DNA of 64,000 nt from Methanobacterium formicicum DSM 3637 (GTDB taxonomy: Archaea > Methanobacteriota > Methanobacteria > Methanobacteriales > Methanobacteriaceae): contig NZ_AMPO01000001.1 of assembly GCF_000302455.1 (NCBI RefSeq), forward strand, positions 437,001 to 501,000, read 5' to 3'. The translations under genes and the position numbers were made by a program. The number at the start of each line of letters is the position of its first letter. Positions within the stretch are counted from its first letter, which is position 1. The notes under the pieces were generated by a model. The model worked only from the letters and a program-made list of their open reading frames with translations, searched no databases and had not been told where the DNA came from. This document shows positions 47,550 through 59,572 of this stretch, in pieces.

Positions 47550-47707
47550 GGAATTATGTCCTTTAAACAGTTAGATGCACTTAATAGGAGGAATTAAGAT
47601 ACCCGAGTGAATTAAAACTAGAATTAACTGATTAATAACCTTTATAAGATAATTCGAACCTTCTAAAAATTTAAAAAAAATATAATTAGATTATCAAGAT
47701 TACTGTA

Positions 47708-47953
47708 TTATTTTTTGCCCCTTATTTGTTCTTGTATTTCTTTTTCGATTTCTGCTTGGACTTTTCCCCTTATTTGTTCTTGTATTTCTTTTTCGATTTC
47801 TGCTTGGACTTTTCCCCTTATTTGTTCTTGTATTTCTTTTTCGATTTCTATATCTGGTTTTCCTTTTATTTGTTCTTGTATTTCTTTTTCGATTTCTGCT
47901 TGGACTTTTCCCCTTATTTGTTCTTGCATTTCTTTTTCAAGTTCTTTAGACAT
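47708..47953 (-). CDS. Repetitive charged coiled-coil protein, 16-residue repeats
   Basis: 81 residues made almost entirely of a 48-bp repeat: EIEKEIQEQIRGKVQA, in four to five copies, one diverged to EIEKEIQEQIKGKPDI. It is highly charged (Glu, Lys, Arg, Gln) with a heptad-like pattern, so a long helical rod or coiled coil is expected. AGGTGGT precedes the ATG, supporting translation. The near-identical DNA repeats suggest recent expansion. Function is unknown. Confidence 0.75.
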   Translation of the reverse strand: MSKELEKEMQEQIRGKVQAEIEKEIQEQIKGKPDIEIEKEIQEQIRGKVQAEIEKEIQEQIRGKVQAEIEKEIQEQIRGKK

Positions 47954-48547
47954 TTGACCACCTGGCCATTTTAAAGTTTTTTCATTATTATCCTTAATAT
48001 AATAATAAAATTACATTAAAAATATATAAAGATTTTTATTTCCTTTTTTTCTTATAAATCGTCCATAGAATTATTAAATAAATAAATAAAGAGTTATCAG
48101 TCCTTTTCAAACTTAGTAAAATGCCCTTTTTTATAATTAAAAATGTATGTAGAATTATGTAGGTTTCCAATTTTGCAGTGTCATTAATTTCTTGTAAATT
48201 AAAAATATTAATTATTTTTTTGATTAAGCCTTAATATAATGTTTTTATTATATTTAGGGCAATTTTGACTACTTAAAGATTGATTTGTCTGCTAAAATTC
48301 ATAATATAAAAAGAATAATAAGAATCCTCAATGGATTGATAATGGATCTTCAATGATTTTTTATGTTCGTAAGTTTTATAAGTTCTTATTTTATAACAAC
48401 ATAACATCAAGATGAATATTGTCATTACAATTCTTAAAATAAATTAAATAACAGGTAAGCTTGATCTAAAAAAAGTTTTTTCAAGGTCAATGACTTTCCA
48501 TAATTGTTAACGTTAATAAAAATATTAATGAGATTTTAGGTGATATC
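47954..48547. other. 594-base AT-rich spacer
   Basis: The divergent spacer between the repeat-protein gene and the zinc-ribbon gene is extremely AT-rich, with long T and A runs. No reading frame, repeat or hairpin that could be supported was found; it presumably contains both promoters. Confidence 0.5.
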
Positions 48548-48943
48548 TTGGTATCCACAATTATCTGCCCACGATGCAAAACAAAAAACAGCAAAAAAGC
48601 TGAATTCTGTTACAACTGTAAAAATCCTTTAAAGCCGGGTAAAACATCTAATAAAAAAAATCCCCTGAGTTTAAACCCTAAATCCCGATTTGACTTTAGA
48701 ATTATTGTAACTGGACTAATTTTATTTGTTTTATGTAATATTGTCCTGCTGTTTATTTCTGGCGATTATGCAATGCTTATCTCAGGATTTGCTTTAATGT
48801 TGTTTTTATATGTTATTTTCAAACGATTCATGGAAATTGACGATTCTGTAACTTTAAAAAGTTTAGGATTCAAGATAATTCTATATTATCTTGTAATTGT
48901 TGCTCTAGGGGCTATATTGCTGCTTGCATTCCATTTATATTAG
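48548..48943 (+). CDS. Zinc-ribbon membrane protein
   Basis: 131 residues. The N-terminal zinc ribbon is ICPRC...FCYNC (residues 5-22), followed by a basic linker and three membrane helices (about 50-72, 75-95, 105-130). Such archaeal zinc-ribbon/TM proteins have no assigned function. The start is TTG, preceded by AGGTGAT. Confidence 0.72.
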   Translation: MVSTIICPRCKTKNSKKAEFCYNCKNPLKPGKTSNKKNPLSLNPKSRFDFRIIVTGLILFVLCNIVLLFISGDYAMLISGFALMLFLYVIFKRFMEIDDSVTLKSLGFKIILYYLVIVALGAILLLAFHLY

Positions 48944-49241
48944 ACTTAAACGTTAGGGGTAGGAAGGGCCTTAATTATGCCTTAACTGCCTGATATGATA
49001 TTTTTTTAAATCTAACTCTTTTTTCACATTATATCTTTAAAAATCAAGAGATCTGTGAGATTGCCCACATTCAACCTTCGATTCACTGCATTTTTTTTAG
49101 TTATGACTTAAAAAAAATAGTAAATGATCATTAGAGGTAATATGTTAATTCCACAAAAAGTAAATTCCACGAACAATATATTAAAATTTTCCACAAACAA
49201 TATAATTGAATTTAACTTCTGTTTGTTTAAAAGTGGTGGTT

Positions 49242-50498
49242 ATGACTTCTGTGGATTTTTATAAGGACATAGATCAACTGGGTAGTGATTTTGCATCCTG
49301 TCAGATCAAAATTTTCCGCTGGCTACACCAACATCCTGAACTGGCTTACCAGGAATTTGAAACCAGCCAGTACATCCTGAAACACCTGGAAAAACTCCCT
49401 GAACTGGAAATACATTCCATTGCCAGGACTGGGATAAAGGCGGTTCTTCGAGGGGGGAAATCGGGCGCCACAGTTGCTATCCGAGCGGATATAGATGCCC
49501 TCCCCATACAGGAAGAAACTGACCTTGAATATGCATCTCGTGTAAAAACAGATTATAATGGTCAGGAAACAGGCGTGGCCCATGCATGTGGTCATGATGC
49601 CAGTACTGCAGCGGCTATAGGCACTGCCACAGTTTTAAGTCAACTCAAATCTGAATTACATGGAAATGTGGTTTTCTTATTCCAACCCGCTGAAGAAGGT
49701 GCACCTAATGGTGCTGATGGTGGAGCTCTGCGCATGATTGGTGAAGGCGCCCTGCAGGATCCGGAAGTTCAGGCTATATTTGGATTCCATGCCAACAGCA
49801 CCTGCTACCCTGGTCAGGTCATGATCAGGGAGGGACCCACCCATGCCAGCCAGGACAGTATATTCATACGTATATGGGGAGAACAGGCCCACGGATCTCA
49901 GCCATGGAGTGGTAAAGACCCTATTGTTGCCGGAGCATCCCTTATAAATTCCCTTCAAACCCTAATCAGCCGTGAAGTGGACCTGCAGAAGGGAGCAGCA
50001 GTCATCACCGTGGGATACTTCTGGGGAGGGATCAAAGTGAACATCATCCCCGAAGGGGCTGAAATGGGATTAACTGTTCGTTCACTAGATAAGGATAACA
50101 GGGAAATTCTTATAACTCGTATTAAAGAGTTAGCAGAGATGAAGGCAGAAATGCACGGTTGCCAGGCTGAAGTGATATACGGTCAGCACTACCCCATGAA
50201 CATCAACAACCTTGAACTGTACCATGCAATGCTCCCAACGGTGGAAAGAGTTGCGCGGGCAAAAAATGTCCTTTATTATCTTTCATCCACAAAATCAGAA
50301 GATTTTTCCCATTTTTCTCGTGAAATTCCCGGATTATACATGTATTATGGTGTTGCTCCCTGTGAACTGCCCCTATCTGAAGCCAAACCCACTCATCATC
50401 CAGGATTCATGGTTGACACAACTGCTCTGAAGTTTGCAACCCGTCTGGAGTGTAATTTAATCTATGACAGTTTGAAAATGCTTAATAATGATTTTTGA
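49242..50498 (+). CDS. M20-family amidohydrolase/carboxypeptidase
   Basis: About 418 residues. The dinuclear zinc motifs are HACGHDAST and FQPAEEGAPNGADGG, and the lid domain around HGSQPWSGKDPI is typical of the aminoacylase/hippurate hydrolase group. It probably removes acyl groups from amino acids or indole derivatives; the substrate is unknown. The ATG at 49242 follows GTGGTGGTT and is preferred to a TTG 12 codons upstream. Confidence 0.9.
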   Translation: MTSVDFYKDIDQLGSDFASCQIKIFRWLHQHPELAYQEFETSQYILKHLEKLPELEIHSIARTGIKAVLRGGKSGATVAIRADIDALPIQEETDLEYASRVKTDYNGQETGVAHACGHDASTAAAIGTATVLSQLKSELHGNVVFLFQPAEEGAPNGADGGALRMIGEGALQDPEVQAIFGFHANSTCYPGQVMIREGPTHASQDSIFIRIWGEQAHGSQPWSGKDPIVAGASLINSLQTLISREVDLQKGAAVITVGYFWGGIKVNIIPEGAEMGLTVRSLDKDNREILITRIKELAEMKAEMHGCQAEVIYGQHYPMNINNLELYHAMLPTVERVARAKNVLYYLSSTKSEDFSHFSREIPGLYMYYGVAPCELPLSEAKPTHHPGFMVDTTALKFATRLECNLIYDSLKMLNNDF

Positions 50499-50543
50499 TA
50501 CCTTACTTTAAAACGCTTAATAATGATTTTCGATACTTTACTT
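50480..50543 (+). repeat. Direct repeat duplicating the M20 gene 3' end
   Basis: A 29-base unit starting GCTTAATAATGATTTT spans the stop at 50480-50508 and recurs at 50515-50543 with two changes, an offset of 35. The remaining 300 bases to the lipoprotein gene are AT-rich without further features. Confidence 0.85.
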
Positions 50544-50850
50544 AATTTTAGGGAATTTTTTTAGGATTTTCACGGATAACACTACTCTGCACTGATAAAC
50601 ATTTAATTATGCATGGATAATCACTAACTTTTGGTGGATAAACACTAAAAATATATTAATCGAACTTCAAACTAATAAATTCTGATTATTATAGGTTTTA
50701 AACTTATTTGATTGGATTATTGATGTTCTTTTAGTTATTAAGTATTTTTTTGTTCTCTTTAGCTCCTTTTAAAGTTTAGGGATTACCACTAATTTAAATA
50801 GAAAGTAATTACATACTAATAATGATAATTATAATTTGTAAGGTGGTTGA

Positions 50851-51351
50851 ATGAAAAGGTTGATCTACATTTTGGCAGTTGTTTTAGTGGTGGTAATGGC
50901 TTCTGGTTGTACCAGTGACGAATGGGCGTCGAACAAAACATACTCTGGCAACGGGATAACTTTCACCTATCCTGGTACATGGGGTGAAAATGCAACAAAA
51001 ACTGTAACTGTTCCAGCTGGTTCCAATAGTCTTGCAGCAGTTGGAAGCAATGATGAAGGTTTTGCTGTTGGAAGTATAACTGCTTCTGGATTGGATACGG
51101 CAAGTATTCAGAATGTACTAAATCAACTGGTACAGGAATATCAGACTCAAGGGTACGGTGACAGTAAATCAATAAGCGTGGATGGATCCACTGCAACTAT
51201 GCTCACAACAACCAGCAAAGACTCCTCTGGTTACTATACTACCATTGCTTTCTGGGTGAAAAATAACAGTCTCTACTATGCTGCGTATGTATCTTCAACT
51301 AATAGTACTCAAAACATGGAAAAGATACTTGGTAGCCTCAAAACAACCTAA
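50851..51351 (+). CDS. Secreted lipoprotein, PsbP-like domain
   Basis: 166 residues. The signal peptide ends in a lipobox, MASGC, with the modified Cys at position 20. The mature part (SGNGITFTYPGTW, then a sequence ending MEKILGSL) resembles the PsbP-like/DcrB fold found in many methanogen surface lipoproteins. The role is unknown. AAGGTGGT precedes the ATG. It is probably anchored to the outer face of the membrane. Confidence 0.8.
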   Translation: MKRLIYILAVVLVVVMASGCTSDEWASNKTYSGNGITFTYPGTWGENATKTVTVPAGSNSLAAVGSNDEGFAVGSITASGLDTASIQNVLNQLVQEYQTQGYGDSKSISVDGSTATMLTTTSKDSSGYYTTIAFWVKNNSLYYAAYVSSTNSTQNMEKILGSLKTT

Positions 51352-51468
51352 AACGTTCTAAAGATAATTGTAAACATCAAAAGACATTGAAACAACGAAT
51401 TCATTTAATTTCTTTTTTTATTTTTTTATTTATTAGTTGAATTACACTATATTGTATAGGAGAATCTC

Positions 51469-51936
51469 ATGGGATCAGATGATTATCGTTTCATGGCTGA
51501 AGCAATTAATGAAGCTAAAAAAAGCCTTAAAGAGGGAGGAATTCCCATAGGCGCGGTGCTGGTTGAAGAGGGGAAAGTGGTGGGTCGTGGCCACAACCGA
51601 TTACTTCAAAATAATTCAACTATTCTCCATGGGGAGATGGACTGCATTGAAAATGCAGGACGCCTCAAAGGGGAGAATTATCAAAAATCCACTCTTTACA
51701 CTACCTTATCTCCGTGTACCATGTGTTCAGGGGCAATCATCTTATACAATATCCATCGAGTGGTTATTGGAGAAAACACCACACTAATTGGTCCTGAAGA
51801 ACTATTAATGGAAAATGGGGTGGAAGTTAAAGTTATGGGTATTGATGAGTGCAGGGAAATTTTAGAAAAATATATTGAAGAAAATCCCCAGACATGGGAA
51901 TCAGAATTAGAACGAGTAGGTTATCATACGGATTAA
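51469..51936 (+). CDS. Cytosine/nucleoside deaminase, fungal FCY1-like
   Basis: 155 residues of the cytidine deaminase superfamily. Zinc motifs are HGEMDC and TLYTTLSPCTMCSGAI. The overall wording, including GGIPIGAVL, ENAGRLKG and the C-terminal CREILEKYIEENPQTWESEL, follows yeast cytosine deaminase closely, more than bacterial TadA. Cytosine to uracil salvage is therefore the best guess; guanine or other nucleobase deamination remains possible. AGGAGAAT precedes the ATG. Confidence 0.82.
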   Translation: MGSDDYRFMAEAINEAKKSLKEGGIPIGAVLVEEGKVVGRGHNRLLQNNSTILHGEMDCIENAGRLKGENYQKSTLYTTLSPCTMCSGAIILYNIHRVVIGENTTLIGPEELLMENGVEVKVMGIDECREILEKYIEENPQTWESELERVGYHTD

Positions 51937-51970
51937 ATTAATAAAACCCGGATTAATAATGAATAAAACT
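51929..51970 (+). repeat. Direct repeat duplicating the deaminase 3' end
   Basis: CGGATTAAATTAATAAAACC (51929-51948), which contains the stop, is followed directly by CGGATTAATAATGAATAAAA (from 51949), the same unit with a 2-base insertion. Confidence 0.65.
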
Positions 51971-52106
51971 TGATTTAATCTCTTTTATCTCTGTTTTCAA
52001 AGAGATTAGTTTTTGAAAAAATAGATTGAATAATCTATATTAAAAGTTAATTCCTAAAAGTTATTTCTCAACAATTTCCTAAAATAACTCCAATCTACTT
52101 TAAAAT

Positions 52107-53318
52107 CTATTTTATTTTAAAATCTTCCACAGATCTGACTGTTGTGCCATCTTTTAGAGATAGGGGTCTGGTTACAGACAGAGATCCATTTCCAAAGCCG
52201 TGGCTGATCATGGTATGTCTACCAGGTCCCCCTGCCACCAGTAAAATAACATCGGAGGGTGAGCGGGTTATACGAACATCCCCGTCAATAATCCATTCAT
52301 CATCCAGTTTCCGACCACCACGATCACCTAAAACAGCATTTAACAGTGTGTTTTCATGGATATAATTCTTAACATCTTCTTTTTCCCAACCATCCCTGCT
52401 GATGGTTGTTGCGTGCTCTGGACTCATAATCACTAATAGTTCACCTGGCACGTGGCTGTTGTTACAACCGGCAGTGGCTGCAGTGTGAACTATGGTATCC
52501 AGAAGATCTTCTGCGGTCTGGCTGCGATGATCATTGACGTTGTGTGGGGCTTCAGCAGCCATTACCGTGACTGTACTTTCATCATTCAAGTAACCGTTTT
52601 CCACCTGGAAAGGGTCCCAGGGGGTTTCTTCCTCATTTTCCGCAAAACAGTAACTGTACTTGGCTGGTGAACCATGGGTGGCATGGTCACCCACTCCAGG
52701 GATTGCCCCGGCAAGGTTAATAAGACACAAACGGAGTGCACGGCCAATGGTAGCATTAGTCATGTTACCTGGTCCCAGGCACCCTGTACCAGAGTTTAAA
52801 TCTAATTCATGGGATAATGGCCCGTTTACAATGGTGCAGATGGATACAGGATGAGTGGTGGCGTTAACTCCGGCGAGGTTGAATTTATCCTGAGAAATGG
52901 CCTGGATAATGTGTTCTGTGACTGGTTGAAATTGAGGCAGGCAACCAGCCATAACTGAGTTAATGGCGATTTTTTCAGGAGTGGCCTGTCCCATTTTAGG
53001 GGGTAGAACCGCCAGAATATCATTAGGGTCATGTGAACTGTACCTCAGGAAACGATTTACCTTCTCCCTGGTGGGGGGAATGATTGGAAGACCATCGGTC
53101 AGGCGGCGCTGGTAAAAATCGGCACTGACTTTTTGAGGATCCGGATCAACAAAGAACTCCATATCTGATGGACTGGCACTGCAAAGACGATTTTCATCTT
53201 TAATCTCCTTTGGGGCCATGTTTTTGTCATTTTCCAATATTTCATCATTTTCCAGGATTTCATCAATAAGGCAGCCACAGGCTTGGTCGTTAACTTTTAT
53301 TTTATCTTTTTTGGCCAT
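52107..53318 (-). CDS. Conserved protein paired with the CGSC protein
   Basis: 403 residues. The N terminus is a charged linker with CGC (DQACGCLIDEI). Conserved blocks are VMAGCLPQFQPV, TGCLGPGNMTNATIGRA and GDHATHGSPAKYSYCFAENE, then SHVPGELLVIMSPEHA. I do not recognise an enzyme family with confidence. The Cys/His-rich blocks and the tight pairing with the CGSC protein suggest a redox or metal enzyme subunit. The 3' end is partly duplicated after the stop (52092-52125). It is likely co-transcribed with the upstream gene. Confidence 0.7.
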   Translation of the reverse strand: MAKKDKIKVNDQACGCLIDEILENDEILENDKNMAPKEIKDENRLCSASPSDMEFFVDPDPQKVSADFYQRRLTDGLPIIPPTREKVNRFLRYSSHDPNDILAVLPPKMGQATPEKIAINSVMAGCLPQFQPVTEHIIQAISQDKFNLAGVNATTHPVSICTIVNGPLSHELDLNSGTGCLGPGNMTNATIGRALRLCLINLAGAIPGVGDHATHGSPAKYSYCFAENEEETPWDPFQVENGYLNDESTVTVMAAEAPHNVNDHRSQTAEDLLDTIVHTAATAGCNNSHVPGELLVIMSPEHATTISRDGWEKEDVKNYIHENTLLNAVLGDRGGRKLDDEWIIDGDVRITRSPSDVILLVAGGPGRHTMISHGFGNGSLSVTRPLSLKDGTTVRSVEDFKIK

Positions 53319-53360
53319 GGTTATCTAACACATTTAGTGGTTTAAGGTATTTTCAGAGCA

Positions 53361-53879
53361 TCATGGTATTTGCAGTAAATATAAGAAAGATGGAATCAGT
53401 TTCCTGGTTTTTTCTTCCACTTCTTCCTTAGAAAGCCCGGCTATGGGATGTTCAATTTCTAAAATTCTTAATTCATTCATTCCATGGGATTTGGCCAGTT
53501 CATGGGCGAATGGTGCAAAATGTGTTGAACAGATGGAAATGGTGGGTATTCCCATTTTTTCCAGGCGGATGGCATCCAGTATAACCCAGCTGGTGCAGGA
53601 ACCACAGTCCCCTAAGGCAAGTATTGCAAGTTCTCCAGATGAAGCTTTATCAATCTGTTTTTGGGTAGCAGGGGCGCCAGCTGGTTTTTTAACCTTTATT
53701 AATTCTCGGTTTCCCATGGACTTTCTTAAAATGTCCAGTATAATCTCTGCACCGGGTTTGGTGTTATTGATTATGGAAACTTTTTCAAAGTCCTCTGGCA
53801 GGGGGTTTACCTTTAATTTATCGGCTTGAACCACTCCCACTGGATCCAGGACCTCCCGTTCAACCAGCTGAACTTTCAA
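53361..53879 (-). CDS. UGSC-family-like protein with CGSC in place of UGSC
   Basis: 172 residues. The core LALGDCGSCTSW matches the UGSC motif of a bacterial (seleno)protein family, with Cys where Sec would be. It is followed by IPTISICSTHFAPFAHELAK and by LEIEHPIAGLS. A CxxC-type redox site is therefore likely. The start is TTG, and GGGAGGC of its ribosome site lies in the last codons of lysS, showing coupling. The family assignment is from memory of the motif and context. Function is unknown. Confidence 0.65.
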   Translation of the reverse strand: MKVQLVEREVLDPVGVVQADKLKVNPLPEDFEKVSIINNTKPGAEIILDILRKSMGNRELIKVKKPAGAPATQKQIDKASSGELAILALGDCGSCTSWVILDAIRLEKMGIPTISICSTHFAPFAHELAKSHGMNELRILEIEHPIAGLSKEEVEEKTRKLIPSFLYLLQIP

Positions 53880-53882
53880 TTA

Positions 53883-55460
<1,578 letters not shown>

Positions 55461-55539
55461 GTAATTCACCTTCTAAAAATAAAAAATTATGGTTAATATT
55501 TAAAATGAATAAAAAATGGGGGGATGAATTTATTTCCTT

Positions 55540-55553
55540 TTATTCGAATTTTC

Positions 55554-55563
<10 letters not shown>
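55540..55563 (-). repeat. Short direct repeat at the thiC 3' end
   Basis: TTATTCGAAT is at 55554-55563 (stop codon and final codons) and again at 55540-55549, an offset of 14. Confidence 0.5.
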
Positions 55564-56868
<1,305 letters not shown>

Positions 56869-56892
56869 GTTCAACATTGTAAACGTACTTTA

Positions 56893-56928
56893 GCTATGGG
56901 CTTTCACAAATCGCAAGAAGCCCCTAGC
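56893..56928 (-). promoter_or_regulatory. Stem-loop in the thiC leader region
   Basis: GCTATGGGCTT (56893-56903) pairs with AAGCCCCTAGC (56918-56928), 10 of 11 positions, leaving a 14-base loop. It lies 40-76 bases upstream of the thiC ATG and is much more GC-rich than its surroundings. No standard thiamine-pyrophosphate riboswitch (CTGAGA / ACC-type cores) was found. It could be an attenuator, a leader RNA structure or an operator. The rest of the 353-base gap is AT-rich with ATACTAATTTT repeats near 57062-57112. Confidence 0.5.
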
Positions 56929-57205
56929 AACTGATTAATGTTAATCTTAATTTGATTTCTATGTTCCCTATAAAAATAGATATGGTTTTTTAGCCTATGA
57001 TTTGGTATATATTCTAAAGGCCAACTGGAAGTTAATACTAAAATCCGGGAATAGGAATATTATACTAATTTTTTATACTAATTTTAAAACACTAAATATT
57101 ATACTAATTTTGAAGCATTAAAAATTGTGGAGGTTATCTGGATTAGTAGATTTTCTATTAATTCCTGATTGTTTTATCCTCCAAATTATTATAAAAAATT
57201 CAGGG

Positions 57206-58120
57206 TTATTCTAAAGAGTTTCCCATTCTTTCTTTAGCCATTTCAAGGGTTGGAATATTAGTCTGGCATCCTTCTGCTTCTACAATGAATGAAGACACAG
57301 CTGAAGCCAGTTTACCACAGTATTCTAATGGTTCTCCTTCCAGGTATGGTTTCAGGAATCCTGCCCTGTAAGAGTCCCCAGCACCGGTGGGGTCAGTGGG
57401 GTCCCGTTCTATGGCATCAATCTGGATCTTTTCATCAGAGTAGATAACGCTACCATTTCTGCCCCTGGTTTCCACTACAATGGAAGGACCGTAATCTCTT
57501 AACTGGTCAATGTTCATATTGATGCTTTCCAAGATGCGTCCGATTTCATGATGGTTTCCAAAGAGAATATCACATATTTTCAGAACATCCAGCAGATCCT
57601 GGGGTGAGTACATGTGCAGGTCCTGTCCTGGATCGAAAGAGATGATTTTATCACTTTCACGGGCGAATTCACCGCACCGGCAGTTGAAGGTGGGGTCTCC
57701 GGTTGCCAAATGCACTGCCTGAACATTCATGATGGCATCCTCAGGGACAGGGGATTCTTTAAACCTGCTGGCAGCTCCCCAGTAAAAGTAAAATATCTGG
57801 TCATCGTTGGTATCAGTTAAAACGAATGCAGTGGGTGTTTTATCTTCCCCAACAATTATCATGTCATCGAGGTTGATCTGGAGGTTTTCTAAATGATTTT
57901 GATAGTCTGATCCTGGAAAGTCTCCTCCCACTGCAGACACCAGGGATGATTCTAAACCCAGCGTGGATGCAACCACGGCCACATTGGCAGCAGCACCCCC
58001 ATGGAAGGTACGCATATTGTTAATGGTAGTAGCGGAGTTAGGTAGTGGGAATTCGTTAACCTGAATTATGTAATCAAGTGCAGTGTGTCCAATGGCCAGT
58101 AAATCTCTTTCTTTCCTCAA
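57206..58120 (-). CDS. PfkB/ribokinase-family sugar or nucleoside kinase
   Basis: 304 residues. The first signature is in FHGGAAANVAVVASTLG and the second is DPTDPTGAGDSYRAGF with the catalytic Asp. Methanogen relatives phosphorylate nucleosides or sugars (a broad-specificity nucleoside kinase in Methanocaldococcus is one example); the substrate here is unproven. The start is TTG with an AGGTGAT site. It is monocistronic. Confidence 0.88.
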   Translation of the reverse strand: MRKERDLLAIGHTALDYIIQVNEFPLPNSATTINNMRTFHGGAAANVAVVASTLGLESSLVSAVGGDFPGSDYQNHLENLQINLDDMIIVGEDKTPTAFVLTDTNDDQIFYFYWGAASRFKESPVPEDAIMNVQAVHLATGDPTFNCRCGEFARESDKIISFDPGQDLHMYSPQDLLDVLKICDILFGNHHEIGRILESINMNIDQLRDYGPSIVVETRGRNGSVIYSDEKIQIDAIERDPTDPTGAGDSYRAGFLKPYLEGEPLEYCGKLASAVSSFIVEAEGCQTNIPTLEMAKERMGNSLE

Positions 58121-58403
58121 TCAATCACCTGCCTTATTTCTATTTTGAGATTATTTAAAAATAACCCTTTGAAATAATAATTTTAACCAGATTTAGTTAT
58201 ATAGAAAAATCACAAACCCCTAAAGGATTATACTATTTTAACTCTCAAATAGAGTGTAATTAACCAGATTCTATTTACTATGATACCTTTTTTGGATTAT
58301 ATAAATTTTTCATAATTCTAAAAGAGGAACTTGTGAAAAATAAAATAATATAGTTCAATAAAATATCAACAAAATTTAGATTTATCCACCTAAGTGGACA
58401 ATA

Positions 58404-58580
58404 CTAGGTTATTTTTGAAATTTTCCCGAGTATTGTGGACTGGTTTACTTGTGGGTATCCTTTGTAGAGGATTTCTCCAAAGTCTTTGATCTCAGCACTT
58501 AAGAATTCACTGGCATTAACCGTTGCTTTGCTGTTGCCGCTAACCAATACTTTTGCAACCAGTGATGTTAAACCATCCGC
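58404..58580 (-). pseudogene. Fragment of a GIN/DUF2807 adhesin-like domain
   Basis: A 58-codon open frame with no credible start and a stop immediately upstream. It encodes VLVSGNSKATVNASEFLSAE then ILYKGYPQVNQSTILGK, which matches the C-terminal beta-helical repeats of the putative auto-transporter/adhesin GIN domain (typical pattern GxGdvxYkGxPxV). Most of the gene is missing, so it is a remnant. Confidence 0.6.
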
Positions 58581-58620
58581 CTAAAACACCCTATATGGTT
58601 GATAATGTTAAATCCATGCT

Positions 58621-59001
58621 TTAATTTGAAGTTGGATTTCCTTTTGGTGTTCTTGATCTTTTTATCAAGGATCCTATGAAACCTGCTATTGCACCAGCAA
58701 TAATATAAAAAATTATAGCATATAAAGTGTAAAAAATCGTTTCACTGTCCATTCCCATAAAAGCCCAAATAGAACCAACAACCATAAACAGACTGATAAC
58801 TATTACTAAAAAACCCACCACTAAACCGTTTAACGCACCCTCTTTTAAATTTGCTCCAACTGCATAACCAACATATATCGTTCCAATAAAAAACCCAATG
58901 AAAGCCCCGATCTCCGCAAGCCCAGTGAAAATTGGGATTATATAAGCAAGTATGAGGGCCATTATTATGCCCAAAGTGACTATTTTCCATTTTATAAGCA
59001 T
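58621..59001 (-). CDS. DUF5518-type membrane protein (5)
   Basis: 126 residues, four membrane segments, fifth member of this family in the window: IKWKIVTLGIIMALILAY, IYVGYAVGANLKEGALNGLV and a C-terminal GAIAGFIGSLIKRS. It is more divergent, with a basic tail (SRTPKGNPTSN). AGGAGTAAA precedes the ATG. It is located away from the main cluster, next to the decayed genes. Confidence 0.75.
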   Translation of the reverse strand: MLIKWKIVTLGIIMALILAYIIPIFTGLAEIGAFIGFFIGTIYVGYAVGANLKEGALNGLVVGFLVIVISLFMVVGSIWAFMGMDSETIFYTLYAIIFYIIAGAIAGFIGSLIKRSRTPKGNPTSN

Positions 59002-59083
59002 TTTACTCCTCTGATTTTTTTAATAAGTTATATTGGCCGAATGCAATAATGATTTTATTATCAACATAATCACTGTAATCAGT

Positions 59084-59291
59084 CTAAATGAAGATACTGT
59101 CTGTGTTCACAGTTTGTCCATTGATAATAACACTACTTGGTAACGCATTGTTTGTTTCAATTTGATTTTTAACGTTTACCGATGCCGAAGCAATATCGCC
59201 AGTTGTAAAATTGGATGTTGCAGAAACACAACCCATACTCAAAACAAAAAACAAAACCCGCTAAGATAAATAGTACAAATAATCTTTTCAT
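59084..59291 (-). pseudogene. Truncated, frameshifted secreted protein with one pseudomurein-binding repeat
   Basis: ATG at 59291 begins a signal peptide MKRLFVLFILAGFVF. After an A6 run (59246-59251, T6 on the coding strand) the continuing sequence is in another frame: LSMGCVSATSNFTTGDIASA, then VKNQIETNNALPSSVIINGQ. The last part is a PMBR (pseudomurein-binding) repeat, which in intact proteins is followed by more repeats or a catalytic domain. The frame stops at 59084. One extra base accounts for the shift. Confidence 0.6.
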
Positions 59292-59572
59292 AACAATGTT
59301 CCCCTTCGTAATTCTGGTAATAATTAATAAGATATAATACTTTCGATCAAATTAATGTTACAAAGTACTTACATTCTTTAAACTTTCATAAGACTATAAA
59401 CAAAGTTTTTAGGTGTAAAAAATAAGCAATTTATTTAAAATTAACCATCTGGCCATTTTATTAAAAATAAACTAATATATGTAATCAAATCCCAATAAAA
59501 TTATAAATATTCCGTAGAATGATTTAAAATAGAATAAAACACATTTAATCATCTATTTATATATTTGAATGT
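59292..59572. other. AT-rich spacer upstream of the PMBR remnant
   Basis: 281 bases with no open frame and no clear repeat. It sits between the remnant and the LysR-type regulator. Confidence 0.4.

Noticed and set aside
47708..47953. 48-bp repeats as a possible CRISPR array
   Set aside because: There are no unique spacers; the repeats are contiguous, in frame and preceded by a ribosome-binding site, so they are coding.
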